This document shows, piece after piece, positions 6,438 to 14,806 of a stretch of 15,825 bases of DNA; position 1 is the first letter of the stretch, and every line of letters begins with the position of its first letter. Made by a program: the position numbers and the translations under genes. The stretch covers positions 1 through 15,825 of the forward strand of contig NZ_JAQIBB010000083.1 in the NCBI RefSeq assembly GCF_027920745.1. Reading direction: 5' to 3'. A model generated the notes under the pieces. It was given only the letters and a program-made list of their open reading frames with translations, searched no databases and was not told the DNA's origin. Source of the DNA: Gallibacterium faecale. Its GTDB lineage: Bacteria; Pseudomonadota; Gammaproteobacteria; Enterobacterales; Pasteurellaceae.

Positions 6438-7814
6438 ATGTTTGAAAATTTATCCGATCGCCTTTCTCGTACACTACGTAATATTAGTGGTAAAGGACGT
6501 TTAACCGAAGATAATATCAAAGATACCTTACGCGAAGTTCGCATGGCGTTATTAGAAGCTGATGTTGCTTTACCGGTCGTGCGTGAATTTATTAATCAAG
6601 TCAAAGAACGTGCATTAGGCGTTGAAGTTAATAAAAGTCTTACTCCAGGCCAAGAATTCATCAAGATTGTTCAAGCCGAATTAGAAAAAGCTATGGGTGA
6701 GGCAAATGAAACGCTAAACCTTGCTACACAACCTCCTGCAGTAATTTTAATGGCAGGTTTACAAGGGGCTGGTAAAACAACAAGTGTAGGTAAACTCGCA
6801 AAATTCTTACAACAACGTCATAAAAAGAAAGTTATGGTCGTTTCTGCCGACGTTTATCGTCCTGCGGCAATTAAACAATTAGAAACACTTGCACAGACTG
6901 TTAATGCAACTTTCTTTCCATCAGACGCCTCACAAAATCCTGTTGAAATCGCTAAAGTTGCCTTGGCAGAAGCAAAATTAAAATTTTTTGATGTATTGAT
7001 TGTCGATACCGCAGGTCGTTTACACGTTGATGAAGAAATGATGAATGAAATTAAGCAAATTCATCAAGTATTAAATCCGGTTGAAACATTATTTACTGTG
7101 GATGCAATGACCGGGCAAGATGCAGCCAATACAGCAAAAGCCTTTAATGAAGCCCTACCGCTAACTGGGGTAATTTTAACCAAAGTAGATGGTGATGCAC
7201 GTGGTGGTGCGGCCCTTTCTATTCGTCAAATTACCGGTAAACCAATTAAATTCTTAGGGATGGGAGAAAAAACGGACGCGTTAGAACCATTCTATCCAGA
7301 CCGTATTGCTTCTCGGATCCTTGGTATGGGTGATGTGCTTTCCTTGATCGAAGACTTACAACGTAATGTTGATCAAGAAAAAGCAGAACGAATGGCTCAA
7401 AAATTTAAAAAAGGTGATGAATTCACGTTGGAAGATTTCCGTGAACAATTACTAGAAATGAAAAAAATGGGCGGTATGATGTCAATGCTTGATAAATTAC
7501 CAGGTATGCAAAATTTACCTGATCATGTTAAAAATCAAGTTGATGATAAGATGTTCCAGCGTATGGAAGCCATGATCAATTCAATGACATTTAAGGAACG
7601 TCAAAACCCTGCCATTATTAAAGGTTCTCGGAAACGCCGGATCGCAGCTGGTTCTGGAACGCAAGTCCAAGATCTTAATCGTATGTTGAAACAATTTGAA
7701 GAAATGCAACGTATGATGAAAAAAATGCGTAAAGGCGGTATGGCCAAAATGATGCGTGGTATGAAAGGCTTAATGGGTGGATTAGGCGGTATGGGTGGTA
7801 TGTTTAAACGCTAA
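6438..7814 (+). CDS. ffh: Signal recognition particle GTPase Ffh
   Basis: Ffh binds 4.5S RNA and signal sequences of nascent inner-membrane proteins and docks with FtsY to deliver ribosomes to the translocon. The 458 residues give an N domain (1-85), G domain (P-loop GLQGAGKT 107-114, DVYRPAA 138-144, DTAGR 190-194, TKVDGDARGG 248-257) and a Met-rich M domain with the RNA-binding stretch NPAIIKGSRKRRIAAGSG and a Met/Gly-rich tail ending GGMGGMFKR. The ATG at 6438 is chosen because AGGA (6428-6431) lies 6 nt before it and family members begin MFENL.DRL; an in-frame ATG at 6408 would add ten unconserved residues without a ribosome site. Confidence 0.97.
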   Translation: MFENLSDRLSRTLRNISGKGRLTEDNIKDTLREVRMALLEADVALPVVREFINQVKERALGVEVNKSLTPGQEFIKIVQAELEKAMGEANETLNLATQPPAVILMAGLQGAGKTTSVGKLAKFLQQRHKKKVMVVSADVYRPAAIKQLETLAQTVNATFFPSDASQNPVEIAKVALAEAKLKFFDVLIVDTAGRLHVDEEMMNEIKQIHQVLNPVETLFTVDAMTGQDAANTAKAFNEALPLTGVILTKVDGDARGGAALSIRQITGKPIKFLGMGEKTDALEPFYPDRIASRILGMGDVLSLIEDLQRNVDQEKAERMAQKFKKGDEFTLEDFREQLLEMKKMGGMMSMLDKLPGMQNLPDHVKNQVDDKMFQRMEAMINSMTFKERQNPAIIKGSRKRRIAAGSGTQVQDLNRMLKQFEEMQRMMKKMRKGGMAKMMRGMKGLMGGLGGMGGMFKR

Positions 7815-7841
7815 TTTTCTATCCTCAAATAAAACACAACG

Positions 7842-7874
7842 ACAAGCGGCTTAATTTATGCCGCTTGTTTTTTT
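7842..7874 (+). terminator. Intrinsic terminator of ffh
   Basis: A perfect 9-bp stem ACAAGCGGC (7842-7850) / GCCGCTTGT (7860-7868) with a 9-nt loop is followed by seven T. Each arm differs only in its last base from ACAAGCGGT, the core of the Actinobacillus-type uptake signal; paired uptake signals often act as terminators in Pasteurellaceae, so this may be a decayed pair. Confidence 0.88.
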
Positions 7875-7882
7875 AACCTAAA

Positions 7883-9205
7883 TTATAATCGGTGGAATTT
7901 AGCAAGAATCGCTAATGAAAGAGTAGTGATTAAAATTGAGATTAATGCGTACATATATACACCATCCCACGCCCAAACATTTTTAATCATAACTACTGGT
8001 ACACCTGCCAATGCAGCGCCGACATAACTGAATAATCCTCTAAATCCAGTAATAGAACCTGCTGCATCTTTATGCGTTACATCTAAACATCCCACAGCAA
8101 ACAACATATGTGGTCCGTAAAGTGCAAAGCCCATAATTGTAAATAGGCAGGCAGTTAAGACATAAGAACTATCTTGTACAATTGGCACTAATACAATTGA
8201 CACACATAACATTAATGCAAACATTAATCCCGTCATCCAGCGGTTACTTCTAAATAAGAAATCCGATAAATAACCTGCTATTAGGCCCCCTGCTAATCCA
8301 CCAGCCTCAAACCAAGTAATAATTGAGTTAGCTTTAACTAAATCCCAACCATGCGCTTGTACATAATAGATTTGCGGCCAGTCATTTAAGATAGTACGTG
8401 CAATATAGACACAAAGATCACCAACAATAATGACCCACACTAATGGATTTTTAAGAATATATTTAAAGAAAATTTCCCAAAAACCAAGATTAGATGGGCT
8501 TGCTTTAACTTGTGCTAATTCGGTTGGGTCATTACGCCATTCACCAACAGAAGGTAATCCCTCTGATCCAGGGCGATCCTTAATCATAATTAATGCAAGA
8601 ATCCCCATAATCAGTGAAATTGCGCCTGGAACATAGAATCCCATTTTCCAACTACCGCTCCAAGCAATTGCAAAGCTTGTTAATAATGGAGCTAAACTAC
8701 CGCCAATATTATGTGCAGCTTCAACAATCGCCCACCAACGCCCACGTTCATTTTTAGAGAACCAAGATGCCATAATTTTCGCCATTGGTGGGAAGCTGGT
8801 TCCTTGTAAGATTGCATTTAATGCATACAAAATATAAAAAGCAGTAATACTATCCGAAAAACCGAATAGAATATTGACAATCCCTACACCAATTAACGCA
8901 GGGCCTGTCATTGCTCATGGATTGATCTTATCCACAACCATTCCACCAACAAACTTCATCGATCCATATAAGATATAGAAAATAGACGACATCACAGCAA
9001 AATGCTCTGCAGTGAGAGCAGTTTGTTCTAACATCATTGGTGCCGCTGCCGAGAAGTTTTTACGTGTTAAATAGAAGACAGCATAAGATAGAAATACCGC
9101 TGTCACGATTTCAATCCGAAATTTACGGTAAGTCCGATCAATTTCAGGTTTACTCATTACGATAGGTTTATCAGGTTGGTTAAAAAACCACTCTTTTACA
9201 CCCAT
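7883..9205 (-). pseudogene. Organophosphate:phosphate antiporter-family MFS transporter (UhpC/UhpT/GlpT-like), interrupted by an in-frame stop
   Basis: Two adjacent reading frames make one 440-residue transporter of the UhpC/UhpT/GlpT family. The 5' part (96 codons from 9205) ends VVDKINP at a TGA (8915-8917); the next codons, with no frame change, read AMTGPALIGVGIVNILFGFS. E. coli GlpT reads SDRSNPR here, so an Arg codon is expected and CGA-to-TGA is the simplest cause. Further down, GLPSVGEWRNDPTELAQ resembles UhpC (GLPAVGEWRHD) most. The family exchanges sugar phosphates or glycerol-3-phosphate for phosphate, or senses them (UhpC). No uhpAB-like sensor genes are near. AGGGG precedes the ATG. 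An ATG at 8911 could restart translation but would lose the first two membrane helices. A sequencing error is the main alternative. Confidence 0.82.
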
Positions 9206-9312
9206 AGTTACCCCTTATTTGTGTTTACATTATCCTTTTTGATTAAAGCATAAACTAACTAATAATAACTACTCTTTTTTACAAAAATTATGTTTATTTA
9301 TTATTTGATAAA

Positions 9313-9340
9313 TAAAAAAGTAGCTTAAGCAAGCTACTTT
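9313..9340 (-). terminator. Intrinsic terminator of the purine permease gene
   Basis: A 10-bp stem AAAGTAGCTT (9317-9326) / AAGCTACTTT (9331-9340) with a 4-nt loop is followed on the minus strand by TTTTTTATTT. It sits 17 bp past the permease stop codon and upstream of the MFS gene, separating the two minus-strand transcripts. Confidence 0.85.
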
Positions 9341-9356
9341 CCATCTTTAAACCTAT

Positions 9357-10652
9357 TTATTCTTTCTCTTGTGGTAATACTAAATTCAAAATTAAAGCAA
9401 GTAACGAACCTACCGTAATCCCTGAACCAAAAATTTCTTTAAAGAAGCTCGGTAATTTATCAAGAATTTCTGGACGCGTTGTTACCGCTAAACCACAACC
9501 AATTGAAATTGCAATAATTAACCCATTACGTTTGGTACGTTCCACTTTATCCAACATCTGGATACCTGCTGCAATAATCATTGCAAACATCATCAATCCA
9601 GCACCGCCCAATACTGGTAACGGAATAGATACAATTAATGCACCAAATACTGGGAACAATCCAGCGAGTACTAATAATCCACCTGTCATAGCGACCACAT
9701 AACGACTCGCAACACCTGTTAAAGAAATCACACCAATATTTTGTGAAAAAGAAGAAAATGGCGTTGTGGACATAATCGCTGCTAATGCCGATCCCATCCC
9801 ATCACAAAGCACGCCGCGACGTAAATGATCACCCGTAATTTCTGTTTTAGTTGCATTACCTAATGCCAAAAAGTTACCGCTTGATTCAACAATAGTCACT
9901 AAATAAGCGATACTCATACCAATAATGCCTGAAATTGGAAAAGCTAATCCGAAATGTAATGGTTGTGGTAAGGCAAATACTTGAGCTTGTTTCACCCCTT
10001 CAAAACTAACCCAGCCTAAAGCAAGTGCCACACAGTAACCCGCTAACATACCAATTACTATTGCCGCCGCAGAAAAAATCCCTTTTCCCCATTGCACTAG
10101 GATAACAACTAAAGCTAATACAAATAGTGCCATTGTGAGATTTTCTGGTGTTGCATACTGCGGTTCACCACGCTGCCCACCAGCAAACCAATCCACAGCC
10201 ACTGGAATTAAACTCAAGCCAATCATTGTAACAACTGTACCCGTCACAACAGGTGGGAATAATTTACGAATAGATGGCATAAAAAAGCTGCCAACAATCA
10301 TCACTAAAGATCCCACTAATGAAGCACCTAAAATTCCTGCCACGCCATCTTGGCTAAACCCAATAGCCAACGCTGCTGCAACAAAGGTAAAACTCGTTCC
10401 CATTACACTTGGTAAACGAATTCCAATAGGTCCAACACCAAGACATTGAATAATCGTAACAACCCCTGAAATTAATAATGCTGCATTTACTAAAACAATC
10501 GTATCTGGCGTTGGCAAATGTAAAACATTCCCAATAACTAAAGGAACTGCAATAATTCCACCTAATGCAGCTAAAAGATGTTGTGCGGCTAATAATAAAC
10601 CAAGGCTAAAAGGTGGTTTATCTTCTACAGTAAAAAGTAACTTGTTATTCAT
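9357..10652 (-). CDS. NCS2-family nucleobase permease, probably xanthine/uric acid or another purine
   Basis: A 431-residue inner-membrane symporter with 12-14 hydrophobic spans from the NCS2 (nucleobase:cation symporter-2) family. Signature residues match E. coli XanQ and UacT: Q24-H25 in the first span, E256 in VESSGNFLALGN (XanQ E272), D284 in VLCDGMGS (XanQ D304), Q304-N305 in SFSQNIGV (XanQ Q324-N325) and then GVASRYV. GIRLPSVMGTSFTFV and VESSGNFLALG look nearest to UacT, so purine is preferred over uracil. The PurR operator over its promoter independently supports this. XanQ D276 is replaced by N260, so the exact substrate may differ. It is divergent from tehB, and an automatic label of uracil permease would be too specific. 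Confidence 0.86.
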   Translation of the reverse strand: MNNKLLFTVEDKPPFSLGLLLAAQHLLAALGGIIAVPLVIGNVLHLPTPDTIVLVNAALLISGVVTIIQCLGVGPIGIRLPSVMGTSFTFVAAALAIGFSQDGVAGILGASLVGSLVMIVGSFFMPSIRKLFPPVVTGTVVTMIGLSLIPVAVDWFAGGQRGEPQYATPENLTMALFVLALVVILVQWGKGIFSAAAIVIGMLAGYCVALALGWVSFEGVKQAQVFALPQPLHFGLAFPISGIIGMSIAYLVTIVESSGNFLALGNATKTEITGDHLRRGVLCDGMGSALAAIMSTTPFSSFSQNIGVISLTGVASRYVVAMTGGLLVLAGLFPVFGALIVSIPLPVLGGAGLMMFAMIIAAGIQMLDKVERTKRNGLIIAISIGCGLAVTTRPEILDKLPSFFKEIFGSGITVGSLLALILNLVLPQEKE

Positions 10653-10684
10653 AAATTCCTTAGAAATTAGAAAAGAGGTGAGCG

Positions 10685-10713
10685 ATTATAGACTTGTATA
10701 ATTAGATAAGCAA
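10685..10713 (-). promoter_or_regulatory. Promoter of the purine permease gene
   Basis: On the minus strand a perfect -10 TATAAT (10690-10685) is separated by exactly 17 bp from TTGCTT (10713-10708), a weak -35 that keeps the TTG. The -35 lies inside the PurR operator. The ATG is about 33 bp past the -10, so the leader is short and has no room for a riboswitch. Confidence 0.75.
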
Positions 10714-10723
10714 ACGTTTGCGT
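10708..10723. promoter_or_regulatory. PurR operator
   Basis: AAGCAAACGTTTGCGT matches the PurR box ACGCAAACGTTTGCGT at 15 of 16 positions, with the central CAAACGTTTG intact. It covers the -35 of the permease promoter, so PurR with hypoxanthine or guanine bound should block polymerase. It is also about 45 bp upstream of the tehB -10, so an effect on tehB is possible but less likely. Confidence 0.88.
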
Positions 10724-10767
10724 AAATTTAATAAGAAGGAGTTACTGCTAGCTATTTTAAATCTGTA

Positions 10768-10773
10768 TATAAT
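10768..10773 (+). promoter_or_regulatory. Candidate tehB promoter (-10 element)
   Basis: TATAAT (10768-10773) lies 33 bp before the tehB ATG. The hexamer 17 bp upstream (CTGCTA) is a poor -35, so the promoter may be weak or need an activator. Confidence 0.5.
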
Positions 10774-10806
10774 AAATATCTTCAAGTCATTTAGGGGAGA
10801 AATACC

Positions 10807-11670
10807 ATGCAAGATAAATTAATTGCATATAAAACTATGCCGGTTTGGAATACAAAAACTTTACCCGCTATGTTTCAAGAAAAGCACAATACTAAGGTAG
10901 GTACCTGGGGACAATTACGTGTTCTAAAAGGTAAATTAAAATTTTATCAACTCACTGAAGACGGTGATGTAATTTCAGAACATATCTTCACGCCAGAAAG
11001 TGAAATTCCTTTAGTTGAACCACAAGCTTGGCACCGTGTTGAAGCCTGTTCAGATGATTTAGAATGTCAATTATCTTTCCTCTGCCGTCAATCAGATTAT
11101 TTCAGCAAAAAATATAACCTCACTGCAACCCATTCAGAAGTAAAAGCAGCAAGTGAAATCCTTTCTCCATGTAAAGTATTGGATTTAGGTTGTGGGCAAG
11201 GACGTAATAGCTTATATCTCAGTATGTTAGGCTATGATGTAACTTCTTGGGATCACAACCCTAACAGTATCCAATTTCTAAATGAAATGGCTGAAAAAGA
11301 ACAACTGCCAGTAAAAACAGCGATTTATGATATTAACTCAGCGAATATCCAAGAAAATTACGATTTTATTGTTTCTACCGTTGTATTTATGTTCCTGAAT
11401 GCGCAAGCAGTACCAAATATTATCCGTAATATGCAACAACATACCAATATTGGTGGTTACAACTTAATTGTTGCGGCTATGGATACTGCCGATGTTCCTT
11501 GTCCAATGCCATTCTCCTTTACCTTTAAAGAGGGAGAATTACGCAATTATTATCAAGACTGGGAATTGATTAAATACCAAGAAGAAATGGGCGAACTACA
11601 TAAAACCGACATTCACGGCAATCGTATTAAAATGAAGTTTGTCACTATGTTAGCGAAGAAAATCCGTTAA
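10807..11670 (+). CDS. tehB: TehB, SAM-dependent methyltransferase of tellurite resistance
   Basis: A 287-residue cytoplasmic protein with the long Haemophilus-type TehB layout. Residues 1-95 are the TehB N-terminal cupin-like domain (KTMPVWNTKTLP, HNTKVGTWGQL, PQAWHRVEA). A class I methyltransferase follows with SAM-binding motif VLDLGCGQGRN (124-134). The family methylates tellurite and selenium compounds with S-adenosylmethionine; in H. influenzae tehB has also been linked to oxidant resistance and haem use. GGGGAGA lies before the ATG. No tehA is adjacent. Divergent from the purine permease gene. Confidence 0.92.
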   Translation: MQDKLIAYKTMPVWNTKTLPAMFQEKHNTKVGTWGQLRVLKGKLKFYQLTEDGDVISEHIFTPESEIPLVEPQAWHRVEACSDDLECQLSFLCRQSDYFSKKYNLTATHSEVKAASEILSPCKVLDLGCGQGRNSLYLSMLGYDVTSWDHNPNSIQFLNEMAEKEQLPVKTAIYDINSANIQENYDFIVSTVVFMFLNAQAVPNIIRNMQQHTNIGGYNLIVAAMDTADVPCPMPFSFTFKEGELRNYYQDWELIKYQEEMGELHKTDIHGNRIKMKFVTMLAKKIR

Positions 11671-11747
11671 AATTTGAGTCGATAATTTCTCACCAACAAC
11701 CAAGCGTGTTAGACTGTATAAAAAAGCAGTATTTTATGGAGACAAAT

Positions 11748-13763
11748 ATGAACGCTTGGCAAAAATCAGTGTTAGTATTAAGTTTGGTTGTTGGTGGACA
11801 ATCTTTTGCAACAGAAACGTCAACACCTAAAACCCCAAATCAACCTGCTCAGCAAACAGATCAATATAGCTTACAACGTCAACAATATCAGGAATTTATG
11901 CAATTCCTTAGTGGGAACGTCAGTGATAATAGTGTGGCTTTAGCTGCACAATTACTACCTAGTTTGCAGGATTACCCTCTTTATCCTTATGCATGGCATC
12001 GAGTACTTATCAAACAATCAATTATACCATTAGCACAATTACAGCAATTTCTTGCGGCTTATCCAGATTTTCCACTCAATAACACATTGATTGATCAGTT
12101 CTACCAAAAAGCATTTCAGCAAAAGAATTGGTCTTTGATTAATACAGGGAAACAACAATTCCCTGCACAAAGTACTGCTCAACACTGTATGCAACTGATT
12201 GCAGTACAAAATTTAACAAAAAATCCAACAGAACTTACCAATGTTTGGCAAGCCACTGAGAAACTATGGTTATCTGGAGAAAATTTACCTAAACAGTGTG
12301 TACCACTTTTTGAAGCTTGGCAGCAAGTAGGAAAACTCAGTGAAGCACTTATCCAACAACGTGCTGATTTAGCGATTACAGCACAAAATCGCAGTTTATT
12401 AAGCTATTTACAGAATTTGAGTAAGGACGATGTAAGAAAACAGCGCCTACAATCTTGGCTTAATTTGTTAGCTCAACCACAAAATTTAAACAAAATTACA
12501 GAAAATTGGTCTGTGACTCCACAAAATAAACAAATTTTGTTAGCTAACTTACCCCGCTATTTCCGTACCATAACCGAACAAGATTTAGATTTTTCCACTC
12601 TACAGCAACAACTTGCTCAGTGGCAACAAAAGTGGCAATTTTCTGATACTGAAAGGAATCAAATAAAACGTTCTCTTTTACAACGTTTTTTTGATAATAC
12701 ACAACCACAATGGTTAAGTTGGCGTGACCAACAATTATCACTTCTAAAAGATGAGGCATTAATCGAACGCCGCTTACGTGTTGCGATCCGCCAGCAACAA
12801 CCGATTACTGAATGGTTTAAATTACTTTCCAAAGACACACTAAACAAAGATGAATGGCGTTATTGGCAGGCATGGCAAGATCAAAAACAAGGTAAACAAA
12901 CTCAAGCTAAAACAGTCTTGCAACAATTAAGCCAACAACGTGGTTTCTATGGTTTACTTGCAGCAGAAACCTTAGGCATTGATTATCAACCACCAATGCA
13001 AGATATTACACAACCAATCTCTTTTGATTCTCTTTGGCAACAGCCTAAAATTCAGCAAGCATTACAACGAATCACAGAACTGCGTTATTTCCGTTATATT
13101 GATGATGCCTATACTGAATGGGCTTTCTTATTAAATAATGTAACAAAAGAACAAGCATTATTATTAAGCGAATATGCCACACAGCAAAATTGGTATGATT
13201 TGTCTGTGGCGGCAACTATTCAAGCAAAAGCATGGGAATATATTCGTTTACGTTTGCCTTTAGCGTATCAACCTTGGTTTGAGATTAATACAACCAATAA
13301 AACCATTTCACTTTCTTTTGCAATGGCTATCGCTCGCCAAGAAAGTGCTTGGCGTCAAAATGTTCGTTCTTCTGCTAATGCTATTGGATTAATGCAGTTA
13401 TTACCAAGTACTGCAAAAGCAACCGCACAACAAGCACAATATCATCCTCAACAAGCAACAAAACTTACTGATCCACTAACCAATATTCTTTTGGGAACAA
13501 CCCATTTAGAACAATTAGCTGAAAAATATGGTGATAATCGTTTATTAATTGCTGCAGCATATAACGCTGGTGCAAATAGAGTAGATCAATGGTTAGCAGA
13601 CAATAATGGTAAATTATCTATGGCAGAATTTATCGCCTCAATTCCATTTTATGAAACCAGAAATTATGTGCAAAATGTTGTAAGTTACGATTATTACTAT
13701 CAAATTTTGACTAAACAACCGAGAAAAAAATTCAGCAAAACGGAAACTGATCGAGTATACTAG
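11748..13763 (+). CDS. slt: Soluble lytic murein transglycosylase Slt
   Basis: A periplasmic peptidoglycan lytic transglycosylase (Slt70 type) of 671 residues that cleaves the MurNAc-GlcNAc bond to form 1,6-anhydro-MurNAc ends. There is a signal peptide (residues 1-21, cut after QSFA), a long alpha-helical Gln-rich U-domain and a C-terminal SLT domain with catalytic E532 in ARQESAW, then GLMQLLPSTA and AAYNAGANRVDQWL. TGGAGA lies 6 nt before the ATG at 11748. A GTG at 11706 in frame would add 14 residues in front of the signal peptide and is unlikely. The gene's last bases contain the trpR promoter and operator, and slt, trpR and mtgA form a cell-wall cluster interrupted by the Trp repressor. 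Confidence 0.93.
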   Translation: MNAWQKSVLVLSLVVGGQSFATETSTPKTPNQPAQQTDQYSLQRQQYQEFMQFLSGNVSDNSVALAAQLLPSLQDYPLYPYAWHRVLIKQSIIPLAQLQQFLAAYPDFPLNNTLIDQFYQKAFQQKNWSLINTGKQQFPAQSTAQHCMQLIAVQNLTKNPTELTNVWQATEKLWLSGENLPKQCVPLFEAWQQVGKLSEALIQQRADLAITAQNRSLLSYLQNLSKDDVRKQRLQSWLNLLAQPQNLNKITENWSVTPQNKQILLANLPRYFRTITEQDLDFSTLQQQLAQWQQKWQFSDTERNQIKRSLLQRFFDNTQPQWLSWRDQQLSLLKDEALIERRLRVAIRQQQPITEWFKLLSKDTLNKDEWRYWQAWQDQKQGKQTQAKTVLQQLSQQRGFYGLLAAETLGIDYQPPMQDITQPISFDSLWQQPKIQQALQRITELRYFRYIDDAYTEWAFLLNNVTKEQALLLSEYATQQNWYDLSVAATIQAKAWEYIRLRLPLAYQPWFEINTTNKTISLSFAMAIARQESAWRQNVRSSANAIGLMQLLPSTAKATAQQAQYHPQQATKLTDPLTNILLGTTHLEQLAEKYGDNRLLIAAAYNAGANRVDQWLADNNGKLSMAEFIASIPFYETRNYVQNVVSYDYYYQILTKQPRKKFSKTETDRVY

Positions 13764-13774
13764 TTTAATAGTAA
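13756..13774 (+). promoter_or_regulatory. trpR promoter -10 and trp operator
   Basis: ATACTAGTTTAATAGTAA (13757-13774) matches the symmetric operator GTACTAGTTAACTAGTAC at 14 of 18 positions, and both CTAGT/TAGTA half-site cores are recognisable. A -10-like TATACT (13756-13761) overlaps its left half; the -35 is weak. The slt stop codon TAG (13761-13763) lies inside the operator. The arrangement is that of E. coli trpR, where the repressor controls its own promoter. Confidence 0.78.
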
Positions 13775-13790
13775 GTGAAAGGAGCAAACT

Positions 13791-14090
13791 ATGTATATTA
13801 GTCGAGATTTAGAACAGTGGCAGCAAGTCCTGGATTTCTTAAAAAATGGGTTTACAGAAGGCAAAGAACAAGAAATGTTAATGATGTTACTTACACCAGA
13901 TGAACGCGACTCTCTTGGTTTACGCCTACAAATTATCAAGCAACTATTAGAAAAAAAACTTTCACAACGGGAGATCCAACAAAATCTTAATACTAGTGTT
14001 GCAACCATTACACGTGGTTCTAATTTAATTAAAAGTATTGATTCCGACTTTCTACAATGGGTAAAAACACAATTAAATGTTAAAGATTAA
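13791..14090 (+). CDS. trpR: Trp operon repressor TrpR
   Basis: A 99-residue tryptophan-dependent DNA-binding repressor. TPDERDSLGLRLQIIKQLL and the helix-turn-helix LSQREIQQNLNTSVATITRG followed by SNLIK match E. coli TrpR (TPDEREALGTRVRIVEELL, ATITRGSN). The N-terminus is shorter than in E. coli. AAAGGAG lies 8 nt before the ATG. Its own operator lies just upstream. The 3' end overlaps mtgA by 14 nt, so mtgA is probably translated by coupling and may be subject to tryptophan-dependent control. Confidence 0.96.
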   Translation: MYISRDLEQWQQVLDFLKNGFTEGKEQEMLMMLLTPDERDSLGLRLQIIKQLLEKKLSQREIQQNLNTSVATITRGSNLIKSIDSDFLQWVKTQLNVKD

Positions 14091-14787
14091 ACATTTATGC
14101 TCACAACGTTGTTATTCACGTTTAGCCAAATATTGTTTGATACTTATCGGCGTGTTTTTTTGTAGCATTGTTTTACTACGTTTTATTCCTATCCCTTATT
14201 CTACTTATATGCTGCAAAAAACAGTGGAAAATCTGTTTAACTCCAACTATCACACACAGCATGACTGGGTAAGTATTGATGAAATTTCGCCAGCGATGCA
14301 GCTTGCTGTTATTGCAGCAGAAGATCAGCGTTTTCCAGAACATTGGGGATTCGATATTGACGCAATTGAAAAAGCTTTAAAACATAACCAATCTTCTAAA
14401 CGTACTCGTGGAGCTTCTACCATTTCACAACAAACAGCAAAAAATCTCTTTTTGTGGTCAGATCGTAGTTGGATACGAAAAGGTCTAGAAGTACCAATTA
14501 CATTAAGTTTAGAGATTTTTTGGTCGAAAAGGCGTATTCTAGAAGTCTATCTCAATATTGCCGAATTTGGGCCAGGAATTTTTGGGGTAGAAGCGGCTAG
14601 CCAATATTATTTCAAAAAAAGTGCTGCTAAATTAACGCGTTATCAAGCAGCTCTACTTGCAGCTGTATTACCTAACCCTATTTTATATAAAGCTAACCGC
14701 CCTTCTGCCTATGTTCAATCTCGACAAAATTGGATTTTGCGACAAATGCAACAACTTGGGAATAGTTATTTACAACAACTAAATTAA
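14077..14787 (+). CDS. mtgA: Monofunctional peptidoglycan glycosyltransferase MtgA
   Basis: A 236-residue inner-membrane enzyme that polymerises lipid II into glycan strands, of the GT51 family without a transpeptidase domain. One membrane span (about 16-36) precedes the periplasmic GT51 domain, with catalytic E82 in AAEDQRFPEHWGFD, GASTISQQTAKNLFL, RKGLEVPITLSLE and KRRILEVYLNIAEFGPGIFG. The ATG lies within the trpR 3' end and has no clear ribosome site of its own, suggesting translational coupling. The partner to Slt upstream is functional: one makes glycan strands and the other cuts them. Confidence 0.94.
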   Translation: MLKIKHLCSQRCYSRLAKYCLILIGVFFCSIVLLRFIPIPYSTYMLQKTVENLFNSNYHTQHDWVSIDEISPAMQLAVIAAEDQRFPEHWGFDIDAIEKALKHNQSSKRTRGASTISQQTAKNLFLWSDRSWIRKGLEVPITLSLEIFWSKRRILEVYLNIAEFGPGIFGVEAASQYYFKKSAAKLTRYQAALLAAVLPNPILYKANRPSAYVQSRQNWILRQMQQLGNSYLQQLN

Positions 14788-14806
14788 CCTTAAAAGGAGG
14801 AAAGTG

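Noticed and set aside
8915..8917. TGA read as selenocysteine in the MFS transporter
   Set aside because: The family has Arg here, not Cys or Sec, and no SECIS-like hairpin is evident just after the codon; a CGA-to-TGA change is simpler.
10653..10806. Purine riboswitch before the permease gene
   Set aside because: The promoter leaves only about 30 nt of leader, far too short for an aptamer; the PurR box explains purine control.
12544..12847. Two short minus-strand proteins inside slt
   Set aside because: Both are antisense to the helical domain of slt, with no start signals or recognisable motif.
13760..14008. An 82-residue minus-strand protein opposite trpR
   Set aside because: It mirrors the well-conserved trpR helix-turn-helix coding region and is a frame shadow.
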